NCBI GenBank assembly: GCA_031841125.1
Contig: CM063106.1
Span: 8,742,001-8,806,000 of the forward strand
DNA from: Acanthococcus lagerstroemiae
Lineage: Eukaryota > Arthropoda > Insecta > Hemiptera > Eriococcidae
DNA: 64,000 nt
Direction: 5' to 3'
Shown piece after piece: positions 36,236-48,269 of the stretch (position 1 is the stretch's first letter; each line of letters begins with the position of its first letter). The position numbers and the translations under genes were made by a program. A model generated the notes under the pieces. The model was not told the origin of the DNA. It saw only the letters and a list, made by a program, of their open reading frames with translations, and did no database searches.

Positions 36236-36840
36236 CGGAATATAGCGCAGCCCTTTTCCGCAAATTTGATAGCGAGGCCCTTGATCCCGGTAAGTCTCCG
36301 ATGTCGAGCGATTTCTCTCAAGCTTTAACTGAAAATTTTGGTCATTTTCAGTGGATAATGGTAACAATTTCTGTAATTGTACCAAAATGTCAACAGAAGT
36401 TTGGTAATTGTTACTCACCCTCATACTTCTTTCTCTACATCTCATCTACCGATCCTTGAAAACTTTTTATCTTCTCAGAGTCCAAATGAATCCTGAGGAA
36501 GCTTAAACTATCGTTCTCGTGGCTTGTAAGTCTCTTTTTGCTCGGAATTAAGGGATGCGAAATGCTGAATCCTACGTGCCGAATAAAAACATGGGCGCAA
36601 GTACTAGGTGTATTAAATGTGCCATACTAGCATAAGCGCTAATAGTCGACCTGTAGTGGGGGGCTCCGGGGAGGGGGCTGTCAAGTATGAACGCCAAAAA
36701 TTCGTTCACTCGTCTAAATTCTCAGTTTTATTTTTCGAAGGGAAAGTCTCTCGAACTTCTTTATTAGCGTCTGTGCAGATTATGTGAAGTTCTTCTTGGA
36801 TATTGGTGATAAAATTTCAGTCGAATATCATGTGAAGAAA
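36236..36840. other. Intron spacer
   Basis: No gene recognised; a short TGAAAATTTTGGTCATTTTCA inverted pair at about 36330-36350 only. Confidence 0.45.
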
Positions 36841-36843
36841 TTA

Positions 36844-37305
36844 CACTACTGAACAAAAGGAAATTTTTTGTTTGCACAATGCATTTAGGGAGATGATTCT
36901 TGAGTACTTTTCAACGCTGAATACAGTGCCGTCGGCCGTTTTTCTCTATCACGTCTAGTTCTTCTGATCAAAAATTATAAAAAATTCAACTAAATGTGTT
37001 CAAAAAGAGGTTTAGGAACTGAATGTGGTCATACTGATTCGTGTTGTTGTGTGTTGAGGTTGTGTGTAGTGGTGTGTATTCCGTCTGTTTGTTTTCTGTT
37101 ATAGTGGTCTGATAACACTGATAATATCAGTCAGTGGTACCGCTTATTCCATTTGCAAAAACAAAATGAAAACGAATCTCAGTCGTTCAGAACTCCGAAT
37201 TGTGACGTAATAGAGAAAAATGGGTCGCAATATCGTGTTCAGCGTTAAAAAGTACCTCAGAATCACCTGTTGAAATGCGTTGTGCAAAATAGTTGTTCAG
37301 TAGTG
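36844..37305. mobile_element. PIF/Harbinger-like MITE (462 bp)
   Basis: Imperfect inverted repeats of about 120 bp: CACTACTGAAC..., GCACAATGCATTT, AGTACTTTTCAACGCTGAA on the left pair with AACGCGTT-type complements and GTTCAGTAGTG on the right. The 3-bp flank TTA (36841-36843, 37306-37308) fits the TWA target duplication of PIF/Harbinger elements. Confidence 0.65.
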
Positions 37306-37308
37306 TTA

Positions 37309-38934
37309 TTAATGGGACTAGAATATTAATGAAGAGTAGATTGTGAAGTCGACTTAATAAATCTGGCAGTAGGTATACGGCATTTTCCTCGATGCTCTGA
37401 TTTGCTATATAACCAAAACCATTCCAGAGTTGTTTTTTTCTCTTTTTTTTTTCTAGTAGTCAGTATACAAAAGTGACGGAAAACATTTCTTGTTCCGACG
37501 CGAATGATTTGTAGATACAGTTTTGGACGTTAAAAAATTATACGGTTGTTTTGGAACCACGAAGTTGATTTGTTGAGCACATGAAAACCGCATCGTTGAG
37601 AGCAGCAGTGCATAAAATTTACCGCATGTGGCAACGTGAGGTCCGGCTTAATCACAACTATAAAAATTTTGATATATACATTGAATGAAATACGCTCGGT
37701 GCGAAATCTTGTATTTTGTTTTTTCTCCCTTAATATGTCGTTTGTGTGTACGTGCGTGTGCATAATCAGCCTACTATGAATTATTAGATTCGTGGTAAAA
37801 TTTCGTTGGAATTTTCCCAACAACGTCTAGATTAATTATTTCGCCAATATTGTACGTGCATAAAATTAGAATTAAGAAAGTTTCGCTTTCAATTTTTGTG
37901 TATTACAAATCATACAGTCAGTTCCCAGGCAAGCAGGGTACCGAAAAAGAGAGCTCCCTGATGGTTTGACAAGTTTATTCAATTGGAGGATCGCTGGCAC
38001 TTAGGTCGAGAAGTTCTAGACGGTTTTGGGATGCTTTCGCCTACTTTTCACGACTCAAACCAGAGGAAAAATTTCAAAATTATTTTCATAAACTATATTG
38101 TTACATTTTCGCGAACTTTTAGCTTCTTGGACGAAGATTAAGTATTAATACCTGGAAGATGAATTGTGAGGGCTGAAATCGGGATTTAGCTGGAAATCTA
38201 ATGCAATATTCGAAATGAGCGGCCAGAAAACCCCTAGGCTGGTAGCTTGTTGAACTGTCTAAGCTTGTTTCAGTTTGGCTCATTTCAAGTGTGAAATTCG
38301 ATTTCTGTGAAGTCCAAATCGGAGACAGATTGAAAAGCTGATGAAATTTTCAAAGTTAATAATCTAACGAACCGCATTCAATACCGTTTTGTTTAAAATT
38401 CGGAAGTTAGTGACATATCTTATTTTTTACGAGGGAGGGGGGGGGGGGTTACTTTCAGTAAGGCTGGTAGAACTATGATGAATGTTATTCGGAAACAATT
38501 TCCGCCAAAACAGCTTTTCCAAAATAAGCGGATTGTTGTAATTGAAATGAAAGATACTCACTCGTATGGCTTCATTTCTTTCGACTATGGCATCGGTTTC
38601 CGGGCAGTAACTGGGTAAGAAGGTGTAAACAGCAAAAATTCCGACTGAAAAATAAAACCTTCGGTTGAAACTTGAAAAAAAAATTCCTTAGCTACTGGAA
38701 TTTTCTCGATGTCGACTTTTCAATTATGATAAAAGAGCTGACCTCCGATGGTAGTGAAATTAAGAAATATTTGCAGAAATGCGATCAATGTCGATTCCTG
38801 CCTAGTCGTCGATACACGAGGAGGGCGAAGAAGGTAATTAATTGCTCCTCCAACAGAAATTATATTGTATTCAGAAACGCTTCAGAAACTACAACAGCTT
38901 ACATAGTCTCAAACAAGCCTGCTAGAGTATTTTG
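37309..38934. other. Intron spacer
   Basis: No gene recognised. 37450-37900 is relatively CpG-retaining. An 11-base G run lies near 38441. Confidence 0.45.
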
Positions 38935-39690
38935 AAAGTTTCAATGGAATATTAAATCAGTGTGAATGAGTCTTAGAAGTCAGATGAATCTGCAAAAGTT
39001 CTCACTAGTCTTAGGCACGTTTAGAAGAGTCTTACAGAGTTTTGGAACAAGTTTTAGAGAATCTTCAACGAGTCGTTGAAAGTTCTGAAAATGTTTGAGA
39101 AAACGTACAAGTCTTATTTATGAATCTTAGATGTTCTTAACGCATCTTAGAAAAGTTAGGAAACATCCTGAAGAGTTTCTACTGTTTTAACCAATTTATT
39201 ATAAAATAATTTTTTTCCTGACCCTGTTCCGAAAAGCCGTAAAAAGTCTTGAACAGATTTGAACCAGTCAGTGAGTTATGTCTATAGCGTGACCTCTTTT
39301 CTAAAGAAGGAACGTCTTTTAGGAAGGGTAACTTGAAACAAAATAAATTTCACGGCTAAAAGGTCAGAAAAAGACTTGGTCTTTCCTTGGGGGCGCATCG
39401 GTTTCGGTAGCCATACCTCCGATTGTCGCCATTCCTCCCCTAAAAAAGAGCCTTAAAAAGTCATTAACAAGTCTGGGGGAATCTTTACTCATCAGTGAAA
39501 AGACTTGTGTTAGTTATTTTCAACTAGTCTCTTAGAGTTTATGCACGAGCCTTAAATATTTGTAAGAGTTCGGAAACCTCTTGATTATGATTACAAGAGC
39601 TATAATAAAGCCTGGAGAAGTCTTAGAGAGTCAGTAATGAGTTTTGAATGATTTTAGCGTGTCCCGAGTACGTTCGGAAAAGCTTTAAAG
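38935..39690 (+). repeat. Degenerate ~20-bp repeat tracts (two blocks)
   Basis: Blocks at about 38935-39180 and 39455-39690 consist of irregular GAGTCTTAGAAG, GAGTTTTGGAACAAGTTTTAGA and similar units. Same family as at 5180; the spacer between them is plain. Confidence 0.5.
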
Positions 39691-39993
39691 CACTTGACAA
39701 GGTTTTCACATGAGCACTGATGATGGTGATGTGTATCCCTCCTGGTCGTTCAAGGCGTTTCCTCCTATAAAGGCTGTGTTGATGTATGGTGAAACACAGG
39801 ATCATTTTAAACCGCCTCTTTGTGTCATTTTGAAGATAGTTACGGAAAAGATATAGAGGATCTGTTCTATGGGAAATCGAGGGAGGAACATTTTATGTTG
39901 GAAAATATGTTTCGTATTTGCCGTAGTTCATGAGGTGTTTGAAAAAAAATGGCTGGTGAAGGGGTTGAATCCCCTTAACAAAGTAGCCTAAGG

Positions 39994-40809
39994 CGGTGTT
40001 TCTCAACCAGTGTGCCGCGAGGTTTGCAATGAAAACAAAAAAATTATTAAAATGTAATCTACAGCCGCAACGCGACTGACAGACTTCCTGCTTTGCAGAA
40101 CAAACTGTTAAGTGTGGTTTCCAAGTATGGACAAAGGCATCTTCGCTATGTTTCTCCTTTTTTCAATGGAAGAGAATCGTGAGCCTGCAACTATTGCACT
40201 TATCGTGGAAAATTTGAAAAATTTTAACGCGGCTTTATTAAATTACTTTCCAAACCTGCAAATTGTAAAGTATAACTGGAATTTACAACCGTTCTCTTCG
40301 CTGGTGTAAATTGAAGATTTTGGCCTTGAGGATGAATTCATGGAACTCCAAGGTGATCGCACGCGGCGCCTCAAATTCAGCGAAGTTTCTGTGAGCAGTT
40401 TCTGGATCAGTCTTCATAATGAATATCCCCGTCTCTCCAAAGCAACAGGTCACATATTCCTGCAGTTCTCAACATCTTGGTGTTGTGAACATGGTTTTTC
40501 GGTCCTCACAAACATCAAACTCAAATGACGAGAAGGGCTTGCGGCATCGACGTTGAAAAACGATCTACAATTGTACCTATCTAGTATTGAACATCGTATT
40601 ACCGATCTATGTAGACAACGTCAAGCCCAAATATCTCATTAATGCAGTCAATTTCAATATTATTTTTACTTTCAAAATTTTTTTCCTCATTTTTTATATT
40701 CAATGCATTCATTTTCTGAACTTTTTGAAGTATACACTAAAGGAATTTGCCTTATTCGTGTTATTTTAGAAATGGTGTGCCGCGATGCAAAAAAGGTCGA
40801 GAAACACTG
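39994..40809 (+). mobile_element. hAT transposon with ZBED5-like transposase remnant
   Basis: The 816-bp element has hAT ends, CGGTGTTTCTCAACC...GTGTGCCGCG on the left and the complement of GTGTGCCGCG and GGTCGAGAAACACTG on the right. Its 8-bp target duplication matches 7 of 8 (GCCTAAGG 39986-39993, GCCTAAAG 40810-40817). It encodes only the C-terminal part of a transposase. Confidence 0.9.
40112..40642 (+). pseudogene. hAT transposase C-terminus, two in-frame stops
   Basis: One continuous frame interrupted by stops at 40307-40309 and 40526-40528. It carries the hAT C-terminal dimerisation region: FWISLHNEYPRLSKAT, then FSTSWCCEHGFSVLTNIKLK, then NDLQLYLSSI and DLCRQRQAQISH. This motif order is typical of the ZBED5/SCAND3-like hAT lineage found in insects and vertebrates. 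The BED finger and the catalytic N-terminal half are absent. Dead; lies within the element 39994-40809. Confidence 0.85.
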
Positions 40810-40967
40810 GCCTAAAGGATAGGAGTGGTATCTTTTAGAATGCTAATTAGGACCATTATACCTAACTTGCTATCAACAACCAGATTATTCGTAATTTTTG
40901 ACTTGATGGCACTACGGATGTATCTGCCTTGTGGCGGAACCGTGAAACTGCACAAGTCATATCACGT

Positions 40968-41337
40968 CAGGGACCGCGGAAGTGGGGTGCAGGGAGGGCC
41001 AGGTGCCCCCCCCCCAGTTTTATCACCTGGTGAAAACCTCTGTGTTGATAGGTTATGATTGGAAGACTGAGCAAAATAATACAACTTGCAGTTCGCGCGA
41101 GCATCATTCCTAAATTAATAATAATTCCAACTCACGAATAATTAAATATCTGACTGCATAAAATATACATTATATAATATGTAACTTAGTAGTCGCAGAC
41201 GCATCAAACAGTAGACATCTAGACGAGTTCAAACGGGAACAAAGAGGGAAGATTCCCCGTAAAACTACCGTGACGACCACTGAAGGTGATTGTAAAAGTT
41301 TGTTCCTCCCTGTCTCTAATAACTTCCGCGGTCCCTG
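40968..41337. mobile_element. hAT-type MITE, family 4 (370 bp)
   Basis: Ends CAGGGACCGCGGAAGT and ACTTCCGCGGTCCCTG with a perfect 8-bp target duplication TATCACGT (40960-40967, 41338-41345). Contains a 10-base C run near 41008. Confidence 0.9.
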
Positions 41338-41345
41338 TATCACGT

Positions 41346-43239
41346 GGTCTGTATTACCACTCGGATGCAAAGAACTGGTTTCAGCGAAATTCTATCCGCA
41401 ATCAACTATTTTAATTTCTCAAAACTAGAATTATCGGACAGCTATACCCTAACATTTCTGATTGAAACGATTACTTTGATCATTCTCTCAAAATATGTTT
41501 GTGCGTGAATGTATGCGCATGAGCGCACTCTACATCTTGTTGCAGCTCCCAATTTCCAACTACGGCGCCAGGCCTGCTCGACAGAGGGCCGTAATTCGAA
41601 TTTACCTCGACCCTCTCCAACGGTGCCCAAGATAGGTTTCGATTAAACGCCGCAGTAAAAAGCACGTCAGCGTGACGGCTTAAATTTATTAATTATTTCA
41701 ATTATAGAATCGACTGGCGGTTATTACCATCGTCTTGTATATCGCGCTCATTAACCGCAAAACCAATAAAACCAGACCCGGTCGGCTTCGGTAAAACTCA
41801 AGAACCCTACACATGTATGTGGAAAGAGCGTACAATATTAAAACAACTTAACACGTCGTAAATTGTTGGCTAGGCGAAGGCAGAAGTATAACTGATTATA
41901 ACGATGCGCATAACATACGATTACAACTCTGTACATGCTTATGTGTTACAGTTGACACGTTTTTCCCCCTTTCCGACTGTGCGATATGGGATATTAATCG
42001 TTCGAAATTAGCCGAAAATACGAGATTAGACCCGAGATCCATCTTCGTTTTCTATGCCTTTTTCCTCGCCTTTATTAACTAATGAGCGGTGTGTATTATG
42101 GGTGCCTACAAATGTGTTACACCCGGTTTGTGGAGAAAGAGAGGCGGAGAGAGTGTGGAAGAGAGAGACAGAGAAATTGAGAGATCAACCCTTGAAATGT
42201 GTTTACTCGGGTACGTAATCGCGTTTTAAACGGCACGTTGTACGTTGTAGGTCTGATATACCCCGGGCAAATCCCACGAGGAGTCTGTCCTCGCTGTACC
42301 ACATGCGGCGTTCCCTTCTTCGCCTTCACGTGCATGCGTCTTCCCGAGCATGCAGCCCCAGAGACGTGATCGTCGCTCATCGTCGTTCACCGTGTCATAT
42401 GTCATACCATCCACCTTCCACCATCAACCATCCACCATCCACTATCGATCACCATTACCATGTTCTGGAGAGCTCTATCACCATATAACGTTGTTAATCT
42501 TGCATACGAAATAACGTTTACCATCGCACCGTAGAAGCCGCAGTACGTATCTACGCATTATCGACTAACGCCCATAGTTTCAATTCCACTTTTTTTTCCC
42601 TTTATGCTATGACCCCCCTTCACCGCGTATCGATGGGTAGAACCATATAGGCTTTTTTTCTCGTCTATATCGTTTTCCTCTCCTTGTATTTACAGCCTTG
42701 TTCAGGTTCGCCTGTAATTATCGTCGCGTAGAGAAAATACAATTTCCGATTATAGGAGCGGCGCAGAGTTGGACGGGACGAACGGGGAGCGACTCTCGAA
42801 GTGGCGCCACGTGTGACCGAATGTCGTAATTAAGATGAACATACACTCGGTTAGACGCTGGATACACTTGGGAAGATGGGATTCGATGGGTGTATTTGTA
42901 TACATGTGTATGTACTGTATCGTGAAGAAGTGGTCAATTGTGTATGAGTCTGTATTCACCTTGAGAGGGGAACTGAGCCGAATGCCGGACAACCGATGCG
43001 ATTCGATGGGTCCTCCTGTTAACGCCGTGCGCTCCGATGTCGTTTCAACACGACTGATGATAATTGATTGTTCGGAAATTCGTATGTGTGGACCGTCATC
43101 GACGTGGAGAAATCGAATCGTACACGCATTATTGCTTCATTATTTCGGCGTTGTCCTCTTGCCCTCGAAAGAATCGTTTTCAACTACGTGTATATTTCTT
43201 TTGGTCGGGTTAGGTGGCCCCCGGGTTGGCCTCTTTTAT
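41346..43239. promoter_or_regulatory. CpG-retaining intronic block, GAGA-rich part
   Basis: 41560-43230 is largely repeat-free, keeps CpGs, and has a GAGA-rich part (42128-42185), a TTATTAATTATTTCAATTATAG stretch near 41687 and a Runt-type AACCGCAAA word near 41753. A CCATC-type minisatellite lies at about 42409-42462. No coding family recognised. Candidate zfh1 enhancer region; inference only. Confidence 0.35.
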
Positions 43240-43243
43240 TATA

Positions 43244-44509
43244 CAGGGTGTCTGAGTTTCGGTTGCTAAGCGAGGAGGAATGAATAGTACTTGAATAGAC
43301 AAAGCAGAAGTGTTATTATCACCTTTTGCCTAATCACAAAATTGAAGGCGCCGCATCTTCATAAAAATCGAAAAATTCACTAATTTTGACCTATTACAAA
43401 AATCACGAGTAATGATGTTGCCCAGTCTACAATGATGCCATGGTACAGCACTCACTTAGAGTAACAAAACAAGTTATTACGATATCCGGCCTGCTCTGAA
43501 AATTTAAGCAGGTAAATGGCATCCAAAATTCAGAAATTTCTATTTTTTACAAAATTGTGCAAAAAGCCTACTTTTACTGAATCCCAACATGAATAACCAA
43601 AAGCCGGCGTACAGTTCTCATTATCAAAACTGGTAGCCCTGATTCAGATGAACAAAAAATCATACCACTATCTCCTTCCAGTTTTCAAAATTTAAAAAGT
43701 TAAGACGCGTTGAAGTACTTTCAAATTTCAAAAAAACAGAAAATTTAACTCGCCCTAAAAATTAAACTGTTAGGGGGAAGGCTATTTGGTTTCTAGGCTC
43801 CGCTCAAAAGTAAGTTTCCCTAAATTCGTAGGCAGAAACAAAAATTTGTATTTCAGTGCCTATTTTATGGTGGTTAGACAACTAGTTCAACAGATGGAGT
43901 CTTCATGTAACGCCAGTCATTCATTCAGGCATAACGACTATTGAAAGTTACAATAAATTAGAAGTGTTTGTTATTTTTTTTTTTTTCCTTCTTTGATCAT
44001 AAGGTTCATTTTTCGATCATTTCAGAAGCTTCATGAACTTCAACGCGACATATCTTTTTAAATTCTAAAAACTGGAAGGAGATAGTGGTATGATTTTTTG
44101 TTCGTCTGAATCAGGGCTACCAGTTTTGATAATGAGAACTGTACGCCGGCCTCTGGTTATTCATGTTGGGGTTCAGTAAAAGTAGGCTTTTTGCACAATT
44201 TTGTAAAAAATAGAAATTTCTGAATTTTGGATGCCATTTACCTGCTTAAATTTTCAGAGCAGGCCGGATATCGTAATAACTTGTTTTGTTACTCTAAGTG
44301 AGTGCTGTAACAAGGCATCATTGTAGACTGGGCAACATCATTACTCGTGATTTTTATAATGGGTCAAAATTGGTGAATTTTTCGATTTTTACAAAGATGC
44401 GGCACCCTCAATTTTGTGATTAGGCAAAAGTTGATAATAACACTTTTGCTTTGTCTACTCAAGTGCAATTAATTCCTCCCCGCTTAGCAACCGAAACTCG
44501 GACACCCTG
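43244..44509. mobile_element. Large fold-back element, ~480-bp inverted arms
   Basis: Begins CAGGGTGTCTGAGTTTCGG and ends with its near-perfect complement, flanked by TATA on both sides (43240-43243, 44510-44513). The arms (about 43244-43725 and 44025-44509) stay closely complementary throughout, for example CCGGCCTGCTCTGAAAATTT against AAATTTTCAGAGCAGGCCGG, around a ~300-bp loop. No transposase was seen. TA-type target duplication suggests a Tc1/mariner-like non-autonomous element. In transcribed intron RNA it would form a very long hairpin. Confidence 0.9.
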
Positions 44510-44739
44510 TATAACACGGCTGTCAGTGTGTTTTGTGAATACCTGTACACACATTCGCGGTGCAGATGCGACGAAGATGAGATTTGCAGGAACGGACAAC
44601 ATTCAACGCGAGACATATATGTGAGAAGCGATATTCCAAAACGGTCTATGTCCATTTTTTTGGTGAAACTCGGTTTATAGTGTCATCTGGTGGAAGATAT
44701 AAATGTACGCACATTCCTACACTGTCGACCTACCAATAT

Positions 44740-44907
44740 TAGAGCACCTGAAAACACCCGAGTTCTGACATCCGCCATTTTGAGTCGTTTGGTGCTCGAT
44801 GATTCACAATTCGATATGCGGCACGTTCTGCGTAGTGAAGTATGAATCATGGGGCAGCAAACGACTCAAAATGGCGAATGTCAGTACTCGGATGTTTCCA
44901 GGCGCTG
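44740..44907. mobile_element. Short palindromic MITE with 9-bp target duplication
   Basis: Same family as 28471: AGAGCACCTGAAAACACCC at the left, TTGAGTCGTTTG / CAAACGACTCAA inside. Flanked by a perfect 9-bp direct repeat TACCAATAT (44731-44739, 44908-44916). A 9-bp duplication suggests a Mutator-like transposase. The right-end E-box is mutated (CAGGCG). Confidence 0.85.
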
Positions 44908-44916
44908 TACCAATAT

Positions 44917-46082
44917 GCAGGTCGGTGTTCTATTAGGTAACCTGACTGTCACTGGTAGCACACAAGAATACAACGTTATTTCATTTTCCTGTACAGTTTT
45001 AAAAAGTGGACGGAGGTCCTTTTCGCATATCGCTCCTTGTATGTGACACACATTTAGCGGCCACTGACCTGGGAAGTCTTTCTGATGGCGCAGAATTGAA
45101 CCCTCTGGTGAGCGGGTGCAAAATAGCCGGACTGAGAAGAATTAGCGGCAAAAATTCCTTGTGATCCTCGTAAGTCTTTAACTTTGAGCAATTCACTCAC
45201 ATTTTAACAACAAATTATGCAATAATTTTCATCAGATTCTGGTGGAAAATACAGTAATTTTTATCAGAGTCTCGTACAAAATTAATAAGAACTCTCTCGT
45301 TATCATGACCTTTCGATGCTAGATTTTCTGCGTAATTGTTTATAGTGCTGCCTGGTTACTCGTCCAAATCCTTTGTCGTCTGCTCATAATTTTTCGATGC
45401 CCAAAACATGCAGAAAAAATTTTCAATCTACGGAAAAAATCCTCAGTACGCGGGAAAAATTTCCGTTCGCAGACAGTAAGGCTAATCAAGGTGCCGTGAA
45501 TGTGACACCATCGCTCAACTACGTAGCTCGGTACTATAACTCTACATAATAGCATAAAAAACAATGGGATGAGATTATATATAATTTTAGCTATATTTTG
45601 AATGCTGAATATAATTTCATCAAAATTTTCACTTTTTATTCCTTTTTGTTGTCCACAACTAGCTACACTGATACTGATAACAATGTAACACACACGCATA
45701 GTTGTTTGATTAGTGGTATCAGCTTGATGATACGAAAATTCGCATTTACAATAGGAGATAGGAAAATAATCAACTACATATTATCAAAAAATTAACATCG
45801 ACGCTAAATTCCTCTTTGGAAATGCATAATATTGAATCATATTATATTCTTATGTCATTGTTTTAAAAATATCTCAAATTGTTGTTACGTGACATGCTAA
45901 TTGGCAGAAAGCTGATAAAATAACTAACAATTTTTCTCAGTCCATTTGTGGTTCTTATGAAATCTGACCAGGTTGAGTTAGTGGTCTAGGTCGAGCGGCT
46001 TATTACGGCTAAAATGATGCTAGACAGAAAAAAAGCTCTACACTCTCCAAGTATGAATCAGCGGTAAGTCTACCGTAAATTT
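44917..46082. other. Intron spacer
   Basis: AT-rich; nothing recognised. Confidence 0.5.
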
Positions 46083-46209
46083 AATCAGCGACCATTTTCA
46101 CTGATTTTTCAGCGTACATTTGCTAATTAAATTGGCATATTAATACATAATGTCACTGACTTAATTAGCGAATGTATATTGAAAAATCAGTGAAAATAAT
46201 CGCTGATTG
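46083..46209. repeat. Small fold-back repeat
   Basis: AATCAGCGACCATTTTCACT...GCTAATTA on the left pairs with TAATTAGCGAATG...AGTGAAAATAATCGCTGATT on the right, arms about 46 bp. Probably a MITE; it abuts the hAT MITE at 46220. Confidence 0.7.
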
Positions 46210-46219
46210 TATCCATTGT

Positions 46220-46610
46220 CAGTGGCGGATTTAGCAGTAGGCGAAGTAGGCGGCCGCCTGGGGCGGCAAATTTTGGGGGCGGAATCGCGCGTGGTAAAAT
46301 CTTTTTGCCTCACTAAAAAGAGTACTCTCCCTTTTTCTGAAAAATGATGTAAGATATTCTTTTTTATTAAGTATATTTTATTTTTTGGCAATTTAGCTTA
46401 AGTCTATAAGGAAAATACTATTTTACGAGCAAATGAAACCAATAAGTTGTTCCATATGCGTGTCACTTCGTGGAGAGAAAGTATTGAAAAAGTGAGCGAA
46501 AAATTTTTTACTCTTTTTTTTTTTTTCCAAAAAATATCTGGTCAGCCTGATTAGCAAGGGCGGCAGTTTTCTGTCCGCCTATGGCGGCTCAAGTGATGAA
46601 TCCGCCACTG
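46220..46610. mobile_element. hAT-type MITE, family 5 (391 bp)
   Basis: Ends CAGTGGCGGATTTAG and ATGAATCCGCCACTG with a perfect 8-bp target duplication TCCATTGT (46212-46219, 46611-46618). Confidence 0.9.
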
Positions 46611-46623
46611 TCCATTGTATATT

Positions 46624-47026
46624 GTACGTGCACCTAAAAAGGTCCCACTTTGTCGGTATAGAGTTATGCATAATACGTTATACTAGACAAAATTTCTGAT
46701 CGAATGAGACCTCGCTGAACTTTCTAAGTTCAAAATTGGCCAAGATATTCGCTTCCAAAGTCAAAATTTCAAAAAACATAGTTTGAGAAAAACTCGTTTA
46801 AAGTTTTGTTACAATAATTTTCAAGTGAAAAATGTAAAAATTACCAGTGAATTTTGAACTTGGAAGGTTCCGCGGAGTCTCATTCGATCATACGCGGTTT
46901 ATGGCATTCGAAAGAGCAGGGTTCACTCTACCAGAAACGCTAAAAATCCCAAAATTCATATTTTTGACCTAACAATATCTTCGTAAATAAAATCGACAAA
47001 GGTGGGACCTTTTTAGATGCACGTAC
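46624..47026. mobile_element. Fold-back MITE (403 bp)
   Basis: GTACGTGCACCTAAAAAGGT on the left mirrors the complement of ACCTTTTTAGATGCACGTAC on the right. Similarity extends inward through GAATGAGACCTCG / CGGAGTCTCATTC. Target duplication not resolved; superfamily unknown. Confidence 0.75.
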
Positions 47027-48269
47027 GCATTTTATCGCTGATTCAAATTTAAAGAATGTAGTTTACTTAGAAGTAAGAGCTGCTTTGAGTGTGTTGGAAA
47101 CACGTGATAGCGATAAAAGTTGGTGTCTTGTGGATTATTAGTCCCCCTCACCCCCAAATAATTGCTAATGATATTAACTTATACACATCGCAGGTATTGT
47201 ACATGTTACCCTCGAACTGCAGAGTATGTACCTTGCAAAAGTATAATTTGGCCACATCCCACAAAATGCGAAAATAGTGAGTAGGTGTTACTCTAGATTC
47301 AGTTACACAGCTGTAAAAAATTGATAAAATTGTATAATTACTGCAGTGATGAAATTAATTAACAAAGTACATTTTAACCGCGGTAGAACAAAATATTCAC
47401 AATTAAATATAAACGACGGGAAAAACAGCTATACCTTGAAAATTTTCCATTCAGTAAATTGATTTTTCAGCAATACTTGGCCCGAAGTAGATGTGAATTC
47501 TCTCCTAAGTGGTCTTGCAAATCCGGCCCAGTTCTTTTAACACTTTTAGCCTAGTTTGAAACTAGTTGAGCCTTTATCGTAAAACTCCTCCAAACCCTTT
47601 CAGCCCTCAGTGTGGGATTGTAGGAGAAAAGTTCATGCGGTGAACGCCTGTTTTTAAGGTAAATGAACATAGCAAGATCCTAGTAGGGTCCTCAACTAAA
47701 GATCAGCGTATTTTATCGGAACCTCCTTGCTGCTTAAGGAAATCGCACGATTCTGGTAGCCCCCTCCCCACAAAAAAAGACTGGCCATTTTTCTGAGGTC
47801 TCTCATGTATAGGGCTGTAGTGGCGGACACAGTTACACCCTCCCAATATTGTTTGAAAAATCGACATTCGGCAAATTCTAGTTGCTAGTTGGCGAAATTG
47901 GAAAAGTGAAGACCTTTCTTTGGTTTGTAATCTTTTACACTTTAGTCGATATTTTTGCTGTTTACATTTACACCCTCTCTTAGCTCTATACTAGCTATAA
48001 CAGTCCTGTATGTATGTAAAACAATTCTGGCAAACCCCTTTACCTCGACCCTCTTTTTTTTTTAATTTGAACAGTCGAGTGGGGCCCTTTGTATGCAGAA
48101 AAATCTGACTATGTTACTCTGGCTCATATGTGTTTTGGGTGCAGTTTTCTTTTTTTCTCGTTTTGGTTTTCTGGTCGCGGGAGGAGGGGCAAAAGAGATT
48201 GTTTTAACCGGAGCCCAGTAAGCAAATTTCCTTTTGCTTTTCGGTTATCTTCCGCTGCGTGATGTAAAG
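47027..48269. other. Intron spacer
   Basis: No gene. A TTCGGCAAATTCTAG...GGCGAAAT stretch near 47864-47900 resembles decayed hAT MITE family 1. Confidence 0.45.
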
